A stretch of 64,000 bases of DNA from Desulfuribacillus alkaliarsenatis (lineage in GTDB: Bacteria > Bacillota > Bacilli > Desulfuribacillales > Desulfuribacillaceae), in assembly GCF_001730225.1 (NCBI RefSeq), contig NZ_MIJE01000022.1:209019-273018 (forward strand), read 5' to 3'. A program made the translations under genes and the position numbers. The first letter of the stretch is position 1, and every line of letters starts with the position of its first letter. Shown in pieces: positions 36,708 through 45,857 of this stretch. Below the pieces are notes generated by a model. It was not told where the DNA came from and searched no databases. It worked only from the letters and a program-made list of their open reading frames with translations.

Positions 36708-38348
36708 ATGGAACAAACAATAGAAAAGATAGAGTATTTATCAATATCATCTATTGCTGAAATACTGTATTGTCCACGGAATTTTTATTATCGCACTGTT
36801 ATGATGGCGGAAGAGAAGAACAATCATTTACTAGAAGGGAAATGGCAGGAAGAAGCACGCGACCTGACCAAGAGAAAAGTTAGACCAACAGGGATACAAA
36901 CTAGGAAGGTGTATTTGACATCAGATAATTTAGGAATAACAGGAGTATTAGATACCATAGAAGAAAATGACCAATCTATCTATCCAATTGAGTTTAAGAA
37001 GGGTAGTTATAATGACCGGATAAATGATAGAGTACAGCTGTGTTTACAAGCATTATTGTTAGAAGAAAACTTGGATGTGTGTATTGATCAGGGGTATATC
37101 TATTATTGTGAATCTAATCAACGTGTTTCGGTAGATTTCACAGAAGAATTAAGAGAAATAGCTATGCAAACGATTGAAGACGCTAGAACAATCATTGAAG
37201 AGAATATTATACCAGAACCTGTCAATGATGCCCGCTGCAATGGGTGCAGCCTCATTAGCCGCTGCTTGCCAGAGGAAACAGACATGCTCATGCAAGCGAC
37301 AAAAAGCGAAAAAAATTCAACCCAAAGAAAACCTTCACCTTCCATGAACTTAGGGCGCATCCTATATGTTGACACTCCTGGGGCGTATCTAAAGAAAGAA
37401 CAAGGTAGAATCAAATTAAAAATAAATGATGAGACAAAAGACATACCGCTATCCGCTATTGATCAAGTAGTTTTGGGTCAGCCTACTGCTATGACAGGCT
37501 CATTATTAGCGACGATGTGTGATTTAGGAGTATCCTGCTATGTGCTAGATAAAGGAAAAGTTAAAGGTTGGTTACAACCGACACTGAACAAAAACGTAGT
37601 ATTAAGGAAAGCTCAATACGCAGCAAACTTCAACGGTGAATATACATTGGGTTTTGCTAAGGCTTTTGTTACTGGGAAAATATCTAACTGCAGGACAATG
37701 CTTATGCGACATAACAGAACTGTAAATGATGAACGCATTAAAGAGGTAACTGCTGAGCTGAATTCCTGTCTGAAAAAATTAAAAGCATGTGACTCTATTG
37801 CTAGTATTATGGGAGTAGAAGGAATAGCAGCAAAATATTATTTCAGTGTATTTGATAAGCTGTTAAAAGAAGAGCTGGGATTTTCCTTCGTAAATAGAAA
37901 TCGAAGACCACCAAAAGATCCTGTTAACTGCTTATTAAGCTTTGCATACACCCTTCTAACAAAAGATGTAATTGAAGCAATTATACGTGTAGGGCTAGAT
38001 CCATATTTAGGGTTTTTCCATTCAGACAAATACGGAAGACCTGCATTGGCACTAGATATAATGGAAGAATTCAGACCAATCATAGCAGACTCTGTTGTGA
38101 TTACAGCAATTAATACCAGAATGGTAAAGCCCGAAGATTTTATCGAAACAATTGGTGGATGTGAGTTAAAAGAAACAGGAAGGAAAGGATTCTTCAAAGC
38201 CTATCAAGCCAGGATGAATCAAGAAGCAACTCATCCAATATTTAATTATAGAGTTTCCTACAGAAGAATGTTAGAGTTACAGGTGCGCTTTCTTGGAAAA
38301 GTACTAACTAATGAGTGGCCAGAGTATATCCCTTATCAGGTGCGATAA
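36708..38348 (+). CDS. cas4-cas1: Cas4-Cas1 fusion, spacer acquisition
   Basis: The protein has 546 residues. The N-terminal Cas4 nuclease (about 1-205) has GVLDTI and PIEFKKG of the RecB-type site and cysteines for an iron-sulfur cluster (YCPRNFYYR, then CNGCSLISRC). Cas1 runs from about 216, with the metal-binding residues E371 (GVEG), H438 (GFFHSDKYGRP) and D450 (ALDIMEEFRP). Fusion of Cas4 to Cas1 is known from several subtypes, with Cas4 trimming prespacers. AGGGGGG lies upstream of ATG 36708. It forms the adaptation module with cas2 and is split from the effector genes by Wadjet. Confidence 0.95.
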   Translation: MEQTIEKIEYLSISSIAEILYCPRNFYYRTVMMAEEKNNHLLEGKWQEEARDLTKRKVRPTGIQTRKVYLTSDNLGITGVLDTIEENDQSIYPIEFKKGSYNDRINDRVQLCLQALLLEENLDVCIDQGYIYYCESNQRVSVDFTEELREIAMQTIEDARTIIEENIIPEPVNDARCNGCSLISRCLPEETDMLMQATKSEKNSTQRKPSPSMNLGRILYVDTPGAYLKKEQGRIKLKINDETKDIPLSAIDQVVLGQPTAMTGSLLATMCDLGVSCYVLDKGKVKGWLQPTLNKNVVLRKAQYAANFNGEYTLGFAKAFVTGKISNCRTMLMRHNRTVNDERIKEVTAELNSCLKKLKACDSIASIMGVEGIAAKYYFSVFDKLLKEELGFSFVNRNRRPPKDPVNCLLSFAYTLLTKDVIEAIIRVGLDPYLGFFHSDKYGRPALALDIMEEFRPIIADSVVITAINTRMVKPEDFIETIGGCELKETGRKGFFKAYQARMNQEATHPIFNYRVSYRRMLELQVRFLGKVLTNEWPEYIPYQVR

Positions 38349-38350
38349 TC

Positions 38351-38626
38351 ATGAAACATATAGTGATTGTTTATGATATTCGTGACGACAAACGTAGAAC
38401 AAAGATTTTTAAAACACTAAAAGATTATGCAACACCAGTTCAATACAGTGTATTTGAAGGGATACTGACCAATGAAGATTATATTAATCTAAAATATAGG
38501 TTGAAACGTCTAATGAAAAAAGAAGATAGTATCATATTTTACTCTCAATGCGGCAGATGTAAAAGTGATTTGGAGAGATTAGGAACGAATGTGGTGGTAT
38601 TTGGTGATATTGATCTCGTGTATTAA
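38351..38626 (+). CDS. cas2: Cas2
   Basis: The 91-residue Cas2 has the usual ferredoxin start IVIVYDIRDDKRRTKIFKTL with the conserved Asp, and ends ERLGTNVVVFGDIDLVY. It starts two bases after the Cas4-Cas1 stop at the ATG of MKHIV; the longer frame reading back into cas1 is a shadow. It forms the integrase complex with Cas1. Array 2 begins about 250 nt downstream. Confidence 0.95.
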   Translation: MKHIVIVYDIRDDKRRTKIFKTLKDYATPVQYSVFEGILTNEDYINLKYRLKRLMKKEDSIIFYSQCGRCKSDLERLGTNVVVFGDIDLVY

Positions 38627-38630
38627 TTAT

Positions 38631-38660
38631 TTAACAGGAAATTTGCTGTTTATGTAGAAT
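38631..38660 (+). promoter_or_regulatory. Candidate leader promoter of CRISPR array 2
   Basis: TTAACA, 18 bp, TAGAAT, directly after the cas2 stop. The TAGAATAAATA box and its distance to the leader hairpin (46 nt) match those of the array 1 leader. Confidence 0.55.
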
Positions 38661-38700
38661 AAATAATATAAACATGTACAAACAAGTAACTTAGCACAAA

Positions 38701-38741
38701 TCGAGAGGTCCAGGTGGCTAAAAATACTATAGGTCACTCGA
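38701..38741 (+). other. Conserved CRISPR leader hairpin, array 2
   Basis: Counterpart of the array 1 element, also 41 nt. The outer stem TCGAG/CTCGA is kept, the core CAGGTGGC is identical, and the inner stem GTGG now faces CTAT, keeping four pairs through two G-T wobbles. The first repeat begins 136 nt downstream. Confidence 0.6.
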
Positions 38742-38877
38742 GTAGATTTTCACCCTAGTATTACTGCATCTTTATAGGGTTAGGGCTGTTTCCTATAAGT
38801 TAAAAGCAGCTGCTTTTATTAGGGTCTCGAATAATATTAAGAAAACCCATTATCTATAAGGTCTTAATTTGGTTGCA

Positions 38878-40763
38878 GTAGTAATAATCTAATTTCCGTG
38901 AAGGGAATTGAAACATTAAGTATACCCCTGCCATAGAATTATTTATTATTGTAGTAATAATCTAATTTCCGTGAAGGGAATTGAAACTTATCCCTGCCTT
39001 TCAACCGTTTTGCATAACCAACTATCGTAGTAATAATCTAATTTCCGTGAAGGGAATTGAAACTTTTATCCACTGGCTTATTCACCCTTTCTGTATTGCA
39101 CGTAGTAATAATCTAATTTCCGTGAAGGGAATTGAAACGTTACCTTTACCATAAGACAAAGCACCATCAAAATGTAGTAATAATCTAATTTCCGTGAAGG
39201 GAATTGAAACTATTAGATAAAGCTGTACTTTTTCCTGATCCTGATTCCGTAGTAATAATCTAATTTCCGTGAAGGGAATTGAAACTCGTCTTGTATTTTG
39301 TTGTATATTTCTGCTACTAAAGTAGTAATAATCTAATTTCCGTGAAGGGAATTGAAACACGAATCCAGTTGAGCAGCTTGTTAAGTATCTTGAAATATTG
39401 TGTAGTAATAATCTAATTTCCGTGAAGGGAATTGAAACTTTGACGCTGACCAATGCCTGAGAAAAATGCACATGTAGTAATAATCTAATTTCCGTGAAGG
39501 GAATTGAAACGTCAAGAATGGTCTTTGGAATTCGTATAACTCATAGGTAGTAATAATCTAATTTCCGTGAAGGGAATTGAAACGGATAGATTGACATCGC
39601 CAATGCAGCTACGCTTGCAAGCGTAGTAATAATCTAATTTCCGTGAAGGGAATTGAAACAGCGGTAACTCGATACTATATGTACCATTACCTTTAAGTAG
39701 TAATAATCTAATTTCCGTGAAGGGAATTGAAACGACCACTATGTAGCACTTGGATTTAAACATGCTAAAGCTAGTAGTAATAATCTAATTTCCGTGAAGG
39801 GAATTGAAACCTACTAAGCTTCGCCTTGCTACGAAAAGCACTATAAACTGGTAGTAATAATCTAATTTCCGTGAAGGGAATTGAAACAGATTGATGTCTT
39901 TTTCAAGCATCCCCCTCCCTGTTGTAGTAATAATCTAATTTCCGTGAAGGGAATTGAAACAACACTCATGACAACCTCTCCTCTCTTTTTTTACGTAGTA
40001 ATAATCTAATTTCCGTGAAGGGAATTGAAACAATGCAAGCTCTGCTACTTTTCCTTTTTGCCTTAAGGTAGTAATAATCTAATTTCCGTGAAGGGAATTG
40101 AAACTTTAAGTTTTTTACTTTTTCCTCTAAGTTGCCAGGTATGTGTAGTAATAATCTAATTTCCGTGAAGGGAATTGAAACGCCCAAGCGTCGATTTTCT
40201 TTGTTAATTCTTTAGGTAGTAATAATCTAATTTCCGTGAAGGGAATTGAAACGCTCGACAGATGCCAATATTTAGTTCCTCGCAAATCATGTAGTAATAA
40301 TCTAATTTCCGTGAAGGGAATTGAAACTCACACGCTATGATAAACTGATGACCTAATACATTCGTAGTAATAATCTAATTTCCGTGAAGGGAATTGAAAC
40401 ATCGTTTGCCCTGTATCACGTCCACCCAACATGCGAGGTAGTAGTAATAATCTAATTTCCGTGAAGGGAATTGAAACACATCAAGATTAAAGCAATTAAA
40501 CCTATCTTTTTCATGTAGTAATAATCTAATTTCCGTGAAGGGAATTGAAACAATGCAGCCCCACCATGATAAAACTCGTCTATATTGTAGTAATAATCTA
40601 ATTTCCGTGAAGGGAATTGAAACCTTTATGATTGTAATGATGCCTGGATGGTAACGAATAGTAGTGATAATCTAATTTCCGTGAAGGGAATTGAAACTCG
40701 TCGAAGTGTCCTTTCGATAGACCTTTTGCTGTCATTGTAGTAATAATCTAATTTCCGTGAAGG
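38878..40763 (+). CRISPR. CRISPR array 2: 26 repeats of 37 nt, last one truncated
   Basis: The repeat begins GTAGTAATAATCTAATTTCC and ends AAGGGAATTGAAAC. It differs from array 1 at a few positions (GAAAC to TAATC near the start, GTTAAG to GTGAAG in the middle). There are 25 complete repeats plus a final copy from 40737 that breaks off after AAGG at 40763. Spacers are mostly 34-40 nt (one of 43). The handle ATTGAAAC sets rightward transcription, away from cas2. Repeat 25 (40661) carries one substitution. The broken end lies directly beside a pseudogene, suggesting a deletion has removed the old end of this array. Confidence 0.98.
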
Positions 40764-40849
40764 ATGTATTCGCTAATCTAAAGTTGAGCTATTAGCAATT
40801 TCTGTTTGTGAACAACTTGTTATTAAAATTATTTAAGGAGAGATGAGCT

Positions 40850-41469
40850 ATAGAAAAGAAAATCGTTTTTGCAGACGTAGACATGAGTTTGGATGGTTGT
40901 ATGCTGGAGCTAACAGTAGTAAAGATAATCCGCTGGGGGACGGCGGGGAAAAACTTATTTGGTATGGAGACGATGTAAATACGGAGCAGATTCTGAAGAG
41001 CTCGGGAAAGTATAATATTAACGCTAGGATTCTCCATGAGTCAGATTTAGCCCATGGAGCTGTTATCATGGGTAGAAGGACTTTTGATATATCTATAGAC
41101 CAATGGGGAGAAAATCCACCCATACATAAGCCTTGTTTTGTAATAACTAGTACCCCAACTAAAGCAATAATTAAAGATGGAGGGACGAGCTTCACTTTCG
41201 TTACTGGTGGTATTGAAGAAGCACTGATGCTAGCTAAAGAAGCGGCTGGTGAACGTGGCGTATGTGTTATGGGGGGAGCGAATATTATTCGGCAGTTTAT
41301 GCAGAATGGTTTTTTGGACGAATTGCATATCCATCTAAGGCCAGTGCTTTTAGGGGAAGGAATCCGTTTGTTTGAAAATTTAGAAGTTGCAAAAATTGGT
41401 CTGAAAAAATTGAAGACTATCGATACAACGGAAGTAACGCACTTCTATTACGGTTTTCAAAGAACGTAA
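40850..41469 (+). pseudogene. Dihydrofolate reductase-like (RibD C-terminal family) gene, frameshifted
   Basis: From about 40904 on, the frame gives a good reductase body (AGANSSKDNPLGDGGEKLIW, GAVIMGRRTFD, CVMGGANIIRQFM, DELHIHLRPVLLGEGIRLF). The expected N-terminus, KKIVFADVDMSLDG, is found only in another frame (40853-40896). One base is missing between the GGT near 40896 and the GCT at 40903. The codon where the start should be, after GGAGAG, is ATA (40850) instead of ATG. An open frame from ATG 40843 exists but gives an unrelated N-terminus, so I treat the gene as decayed. Sequencing error could explain the frameshift but less easily both lesions. Confidence 0.7.
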
Positions 41470-41502
41470 TAGTAGCCTTGAATCTCAACTGATATACTAT
41501 AG

Positions 41503-41544
41503 AACTGCTGCAAGGCGAACAAGTAATTTCGCTTTGCAGCAGTT
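41503..41544. terminator. Bidirectional terminator
   Basis: AACTGCTGCAAGGCGAA pairs with TTCGCTTTGCAGCAGTT over 17 bp with one G-T pair and a short loop, between the reductase pseudogene and the convergent minus-strand gene that ends at 41548. Confidence 0.85.
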
Positions 41545-41547
41545 TAT

Positions 41548-42153
41548 CTATTGGGCTTCGCGTGCATTATGTGCTTGAAGTATACCATGCTTGAATTTTT
41601 CTAATAATGTCATGCTATTTTTGTATACTTCATAGGTATTGTATGGCTTTGAGAATTCTACCAAGTCTATCATTTTGTCAACAAGTTCTATATAAGAGAA
41701 GTCTTCTTGATTAAAATAGTTGTTAAATGTTTCTATAGCAAATAATTCAGATTTAGGCCTCCCTGTCTCTAGTATTGATCTATATGCTCCTGACTCTATT
41801 AAAAATAGTATTCGAGCTCTTGAAATTAACATCCTTTTTTCTAGATCACTTAAATTATCAAAAGCTTCTTTAACTTCCTCAGGGGCAGATTCTGGTGGGA
41901 AAATAATTTTACTTAATGTGCTTTGATTTGATGCTGCTTCTTCGATTTTCAAAGCTTCATCTGAATTAATCTTATATTTCGCTGAGTCAATCGAATTTGT
42001 TTGTTCTGCCTTTGCTGATTGTCGTTTCTGATTCAGAACATCCTGAAAGTTGTCCTGATTTTCTGCTTTGTTTTTCTCATATCGTTCCTTCCGTGCTATG
42101 GTTGGATAGTTTTGTTGGGTGCTCGACACTAAATGATTGGAAATGCTACTCAT
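41548..42153 (-). CDS. Hypothetical protein
   Basis: The 201-residue soluble protein is not recognised. The N-terminal 80 residues are polar and probably disordered (RYEKNKAENQDNFQDVLNQKRQSAK). The C-terminal half is helical and acidic (SDLEKRMLISRARILFLIESG, IELVDKMIDLVEFSKPYNTYEVYKNSMTLLEKF). AAAGGTGG precedes the start codon at the right spacing. It is divergent from the bactofilin cluster with about 175 nt between them. Confidence 0.6.
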   Translation of the reverse strand: MSSISNHLVSSTQQNYPTIARKERYEKNKAENQDNFQDVLNQKRQSAKAEQTNSIDSAKYKINSDEALKIEEAASNQSTLSKIIFPPESAPEEVKEAFDNLSDLEKRMLISRARILFLIESGAYRSILETGRPKSELFAIETFNNYFNQEDFSYIELVDKMIDLVEFSKPYNTYEVYKNSMTLLEKFKHGILQAHNAREAQ

Positions 42154-42262
42154 TTCTAACTTACCACCTTTCTGTTAGTTAACTATAGCCATTATCGGCC
42201 GCAATCTCCAAAAATTAACTATATTACTAAATTTATTTGCTGCTTTTTTTAGCATTTACAAC

Positions 42263-42280
42263 GTAACAGTGTTATGTTAC
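42263..42280. promoter_or_regulatory. Small palindrome upstream of bactofilin cluster
   Basis: GTAACA and TGTTAC form a 6-bp inverted repeat with a 6-bp gap, about 50 nt before the start of the first bactofilin gene and in the divergent intergenic region. It is a possible operator; no regulator is assigned. Confidence 0.35.
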
Positions 42281-42328
42281 AATCAAATCAACGAAACACA
42301 CTACATTTAGAAAACGGAGGTATAGAGT

Positions 42329-43069
42329 ATGGATAATCAAAAGAAATTTGATTTGACAATATCAGGTGTTGGCAATTCCTTAGGTGGAACGTTCGGTAGA
42401 GTTCTGATTGGTGGAGTGGGAAAAATAAACGGTGATGTTGAATGCGATGACTTTGTCATAGATGGTGTTGGAAGAGTTGAAGGGAGTGTCAATACAAAAA
42501 CGGGCAGGGTAGACGGTGAAGCGAAGATAAATGGAGGGTTACAGGCAGAGCGCTTTACGGTAGATGGAAGTGCAAGATTTGGCGGCGATATTAAAGCGAC
42601 AAGCCTTACTTTTGAAGGAATGGTTAATGTTGATGGCAGCGTCGAAGCGGACACGATTGAGAATGAAGGGATTATTAAAATCAAAGACGATTGTAGCTCT
42701 GAAAGCTTTATCTCAAGAGGTGCTTTTAAGATAGGTGGATTATTGAATGCTGGTAAAGTCGATGTGAAGCTCTATGCCTCATGCAAGGCGAAAGAAATTG
42801 GTGGTGAAACGATTGAGGTTCGCAAAGGTCAGTCTTTTAGTATCTTGGAATTTATAAAATCCATCATTCCGCTAATGGATTACTATGAAGGGCTTAGTAG
42901 TGAAACTATCGAAGGTGACGAAATTTATTTAGAGCATACGAAAGCGAAAGTGGTTCGTGGTAACAATGTTACGTTAGGCGCAGGTTGTGAAATCGAACTA
43001 GTAGAATATAAAGGACAATTTGAGATGTCAAACTCATCAAAGGTAAAGACCCATAGGAAACTAAGCTAA
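42329..43069 (+). CDS. Bactofilin family protein (YhbE/YhbF type)
   Basis: The 246-residue protein consists of repeated short beta turns with GDV, GSV and GDI steps (INGDVECDDFVIDG, RVEGSVNTKTGRVDGEAKINGG, RFGGDIKATSL), the right-handed beta-helix of bactofilins. A helical C-terminal domain and the segment EGDEIYLEHTKAKVVRG follow. In B. subtilis the YhbE and YhbF bactofilins form membrane-linked scaffolds needed for flagellar motility. ACGGAGG precedes ATG 42329. A paralogue lies two genes downstream, sharing GGLLNAG near residue 143 and KAKVVRG. Confidence 0.85.
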   Translation: MDNQKKFDLTISGVGNSLGGTFGRVLIGGVGKINGDVECDDFVIDGVGRVEGSVNTKTGRVDGEAKINGGLQAERFTVDGSARFGGDIKATSLTFEGMVNVDGSVEADTIENEGIIKIKDDCSSESFISRGAFKIGGLLNAGKVDVKLYASCKAKEIGGETIEVRKGQSFSILEFIKSIIPLMDYYEGLSSETIEGDEIYLEHTKAKVVRGNNVTLGAGCEIELVEYKGQFEMSNSSKVKTHRKLS

Positions 43070-43087
43070 ATTGAAGGAGGTAAGAGG

Positions 43088-43738
43088 ATGGATCAAGAGC
43101 TAATATCGAAAAAAGACTTGTTGGAGTTAACTGGAATATCCTATGGTCAGCTATATCGCTGGAAACGGAAAAACTTAATTCCTGAGGACTGGTTTATTAG
43201 AAAGTCTACTTTTACTGGGCAAGAGACCTTTTTTCCAAAAGATAAAATCCTTGCAAGGGTTGCAAAAATTATGGATATGAAAGAAGATTTATCACTCGAT
43301 GATTTGGCAAATATTTTTTCTGCCAATTTGACAGGTGTAATTTTAAGAAACCAAGATATCCTTGCTCATGGCATTGTAAGTGAAAAGGCGATAGAAGTCT
43401 ACCAAGAGGAACTTGGAGAAATGGATGGCTACAGCTTCGATAAAATTCTTTCTATATACGTATTAGATAAATTGCTGCAATCAGGGGAAATCAGCTTAGC
43501 AGAAAGCAAGAATTTGTTGCGGACTATGAATGAGCATTATCAAAAATTTGCAGGCAAACAATGTGAGCTTATATGTATACGTAAAATGGGGACTACCGTA
43601 TTTTGTTTAACACTAAATCAGAATGACATATATTTCGAGAGTGCTGCAAAGGTAGTTGTTAGGCTGGCGCTAGCGAATTGCATTGAAGAATTAAAGATTA
43701 AAGTAGAAGCTTTGAGGGGGATGGAGCATGGAAGCTAA
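43088..43738 (+). CDS. YhbD-like protein (DUF4004) with N-terminal helix-turn-helix
   Basis: The 216-residue protein begins LISKKDLLELTGISYGQLYRWKRKNLIPEDWF, a MerR-like helix-turn-helix seen in YhbD/DUF4004 proteins, followed by a helical region. GAAGGAGG lies before ATG 43088. It sits between two bactofilin genes, as the partner YhbD accompanies YhbE and YhbF in Bacillus (there in the order D-E-F). Whether it binds DNA or acts as a cytoskeletal partner is not known from sequence. Confidence 0.8.
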   Translation: MDQELISKKDLLELTGISYGQLYRWKRKNLIPEDWFIRKSTFTGQETFFPKDKILARVAKIMDMKEDLSLDDLANIFSANLTGVILRNQDILAHGIVSEKAIEVYQEELGEMDGYSFDKILSIYVLDKLLQSGEISLAESKNLLRTMNEHYQKFAGKQCELICIRKMGTTVFCLTLNQNDIYFESAAKVVVRLALANCIEELKIKVEALRGMEHGS

Positions 43739-44471
43739 TCAAAGGAAAAACCTACATTTAACTGGAGACGGTACGGCGGCAGGTGGGCATTATAATAAAG
43801 TAAAAATAATTGGTGAAGCAATTATTAACGGTGATGTTGATTGTATTAGTTTGAAGACAACAGGAACCTGCGAGGTACAAGGTAGCTTAAAGACGACAAA
43901 GGCGAAGATAACTGGAACGACACGAATTAAGGGAGATTTGCACGCAGAAAAACTAAAAATTGTCGGAGATATTGACGTCGATAATAATGCCAATGTAAAA
44001 GAACTAGATATTAAAGGCGAAATTAGGATAAGTGGTAATGCAACTGTAGAGAACGCGAATATACTTGGATTACTAGATATTAAAGGAGACTGTAACACGG
44101 AAACATTCAAAGTTAAAGGACCCTTTCAGGTTGGTGGATTATTAAATGCTGGTGAAATTGACTTGGAGCTACACTCTACCTGTAATGTTAAGGAAATTGG
44201 TGGAGGTACTATACGTATAAAGCGTGGTACAGATATGATTTTGAAAAAAATGATAAAATTATTATTTATGCCAAAGGATTTCTACCAAGGACGACTAGTG
44301 ACGGACAGTATAGAAGGCGATGATATTTATATAGAACACGTGAAGGCAAAGGTTGTACGTGGAACTAACATTGAGATTGGACCAGGATGCGAGATAGATT
44401 TACTTGAATATAGAGGAACAATAAAGCAGCATAAAGATTCCGCAAATAACCCTTTACAAAAGAAAATATAA
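43728..44471 (+). CDS. Bactofilin family protein, paralogue (YhbF/YhbE type)
   Basis: The 247-residue protein has the same plan as the bactofilin at 42329: GDG.AAGGHYNKVKIIGEAIINGDVDC, beta-helix repeats (EVQGSLKTTKAKITGTTRIKGD), PFQVGGLLNAGEIDL, and EGDDIYIEHVKAKVVRGTNIEIGPGCEIDLLEYRG. ATG 43728 follows GAGGGGG by seven bases and overlaps the YhbD-like gene by 11 nt. The two bactofilins probably form mixed polymers. Confidence 0.85.
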   Translation: MEANQRKNLHLTGDGTAAGGHYNKVKIIGEAIINGDVDCISLKTTGTCEVQGSLKTTKAKITGTTRIKGDLHAEKLKIVGDIDVDNNANVKELDIKGEIRISGNATVENANILGLLDIKGDCNTETFKVKGPFQVGGLLNAGEIDLELHSTCNVKEIGGGTIRIKRGTDMILKKMIKLLFMPKDFYQGRLVTDSIEGDDIYIEHVKAKVVRGTNIEIGPGCEIDLLEYRGTIKQHKDSANNPLQKKI

Positions 44472-44482
44472 ATGATACTATA

Positions 44483-44508
44483 TGAATGAATAAAATAATA
44501 TTCATTCA
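44483..44508. promoter_or_regulatory. TetR operator 1
   Basis: TGAATGAATA and TATTCATTCA form a perfect 10-bp inverted repeat with a 6-bp gap, ending 10 nt before the start codon of the TetR gene and overlapping its ribosome binding site region. It is the same palindrome as at 45125-45154. Confidence 0.85.
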
Positions 44509-44518
44509 GGAGAGTGCC

Positions 44519-45091
44519 ATGGAACATATAAAAGCAGATATATTACAAGCGGGCAAAGAGCTTTTTAGCGAAAAGGGTTTTAAAGACACGTCGGTGTCTG
44601 ACATTACTAAAGCTGTTGGCATCGGGGTAGGATCTCTATATAAATACTACTCGTCCAAGGAACAGCTCTTTGCAGAAATTTTCTTTGCTGAGGGGGATAG
44701 TTTAAAAAGAAGCATTTTTGATAAACTTGATTTAGATGATGAGCCAGTTAAAGTAAGTAAACAAATCGTTCAAGAAATATTTACCGGAGTCCGTTCTAAT
44801 CCAATCTTAATGGAATGGTATAACCTAGACACATTTATTAAGATAAACAAAAAGCTTGATTTAGACGAGACAGGCAAAGAGCATCATGATTTTTCCTATA
44901 GATTTTTTATTGATTTAATAGAAATGTGGAAAGACAAAGGGAAGATTAGAAAAGATTTTGACTCGAATTTGATTCTAGCATTTTTCAACTCTCTGCAATA
45001 TATTGATTTACATAGGGAAGAAATAGGTGAGCAGTACTTCCCTGAGTTTTTTGATTATATGGTAGAGTTTATCGTGCGCGGGTTAGAGTAG
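44519..45091 (+). CDS. TetR/AcrR transcriptional regulator
   Basis: The protein has 190 residues from ATG 44519, which follows AGGAGAG; the longer frame from 44486 would run through the operator. The N-terminal helix-turn-helix is ILQAGKELFSEKGFKDTSVSDITKAVGIGVGSLYKYYSSKEQLFAEIF. The C-terminal domain is a ligand-binding helical bundle. Matching palindromes lie before this gene and before the following acetyltransferase gene, so it very likely represses both. The ligand is unknown. Confidence 0.9.
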   Translation: MEHIKADILQAGKELFSEKGFKDTSVSDITKAVGIGVGSLYKYYSSKEQLFAEIFFAEGDSLKRSIFDKLDLDDEPVKVSKQIVQEIFTGVRSNPILMEWYNLDTFIKINKKLDLDETGKEHHDFSYRFFIDLIEMWKDKGKIRKDFDSNLILAFFNSLQYIDLHREEIGEQYFPEFFDYMVEFIVRGLE

Positions 45092-45124
45092 CATTAAAAC
45101 TGCGCATGAATTTTTTTAAGTTCG

Positions 45125-45154
45125 TATGAATGAATATTAAATTATTCATTCATA
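45125..45154. promoter_or_regulatory. TetR operator 2
   Basis: TATGAATGAATA and TATTCATTCATA form a perfect 12-bp inverted repeat with the gap TTAAAT, 54 nt before the acetyltransferase gene. The core is identical to operator 1. Confidence 0.85.
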
Positions 45155-45208
45155 AAGTGTGCAAAAATAAAAAAATAAATTTGTCTAAATAAGATGGAGG
45201 TAATAATT

Positions 45209-45835
45209 ATGATACGTATTGAAATGGTTAATAAGAATGTGAGTCAAATGGAAATGGCAGCAAAGGTGTTTGCTAGAGCATTTCAACAGGAGGGAATTAA
45301 TAGGTATGTATACGATTTTTCTAATGAAAAAATTGAAGCTTTATTAGAGAAGCATATATTTGAGGACTTGATTTTTAACATGAAGAATAACGGCTACTCT
45401 TTGTTAGTCGCCTTACAGGATGACGAGGTAGTGGGAGCGGCATTAATTAAAAAGCATATGGAAGAAAAGAAGCCGCTAATAAATAAGGTCAAAGAAGTCC
45501 TCAGAAAAATACGGATTTCATTGCCGCTGGTTGTGCATATGAAAATCAGAAACACGATTAAACTAGCAAAGGGTGTATCTTTAACCAATAAACTGGAATC
45601 AAATCATATAATTCTTTCGGCACTTGCAGTATTTCCAGAACATCAAGGAAAAGGGATAGGAAAATTACTATTAGCTGAAGTGCATAGGATTAGTAATGAC
45701 TCAGGGGCACCTGGAACATATTTGTACACAGCCGACGAAAAAAATAAGCGTCTATACGAACGCTTAAAGTATAAGTTGATTGAAAATAAAGCTGCTGGTG
45801 AATTAACAATACACCATATGTATAGAACGAACTAA
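45209..45835 (+). CDS. GNAT acetyltransferase
   Basis: The protein has 208 residues from ATG 45209, eight bases after GGAGG. The GNAT core is clear: VVGAALIKKHM, then LSALAVFPEHQGKGIGKLLLAEVHRIS with the Q-x-x-G-x-G acetyl-CoA loop, then YLYTADEKNKRLYERLKYKLIENK. It is controlled by its own copy of the TetR operator. The substrate is unknown; TetR pairing suggests detoxification of a small amine. Confidence 0.85.
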   Translation: MIRIEMVNKNVSQMEMAAKVFARAFQQEGINRYVYDFSNEKIEALLEKHIFEDLIFNMKNNGYSLLVALQDDEVVGAALIKKHMEEKKPLINKVKEVLRKIRISLPLVVHMKIRNTIKLAKGVSLTNKLESNHIILSALAVFPEHQGKGIGKLLLAEVHRISNDSGAPGTYLYTADEKNKRLYERLKYKLIENKAAGELTIHHMYRTN

Positions 45836-45857
45836 AGAACTCAAGGGATTTGAATGA

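Noticed and set aside
39082..40187. Minus-strand open frames inside array 2 with repeated VSIPFTEIRLLL
   Set aside because: Same reason: translation of the CRISPR repeat, not a repeat protein.
40843..41469. Intact reductase gene starting at ATG 40843
   Set aside because: The first 20 residues from that ATG are unrelated to the family, while the family N-terminus is found in another frame.
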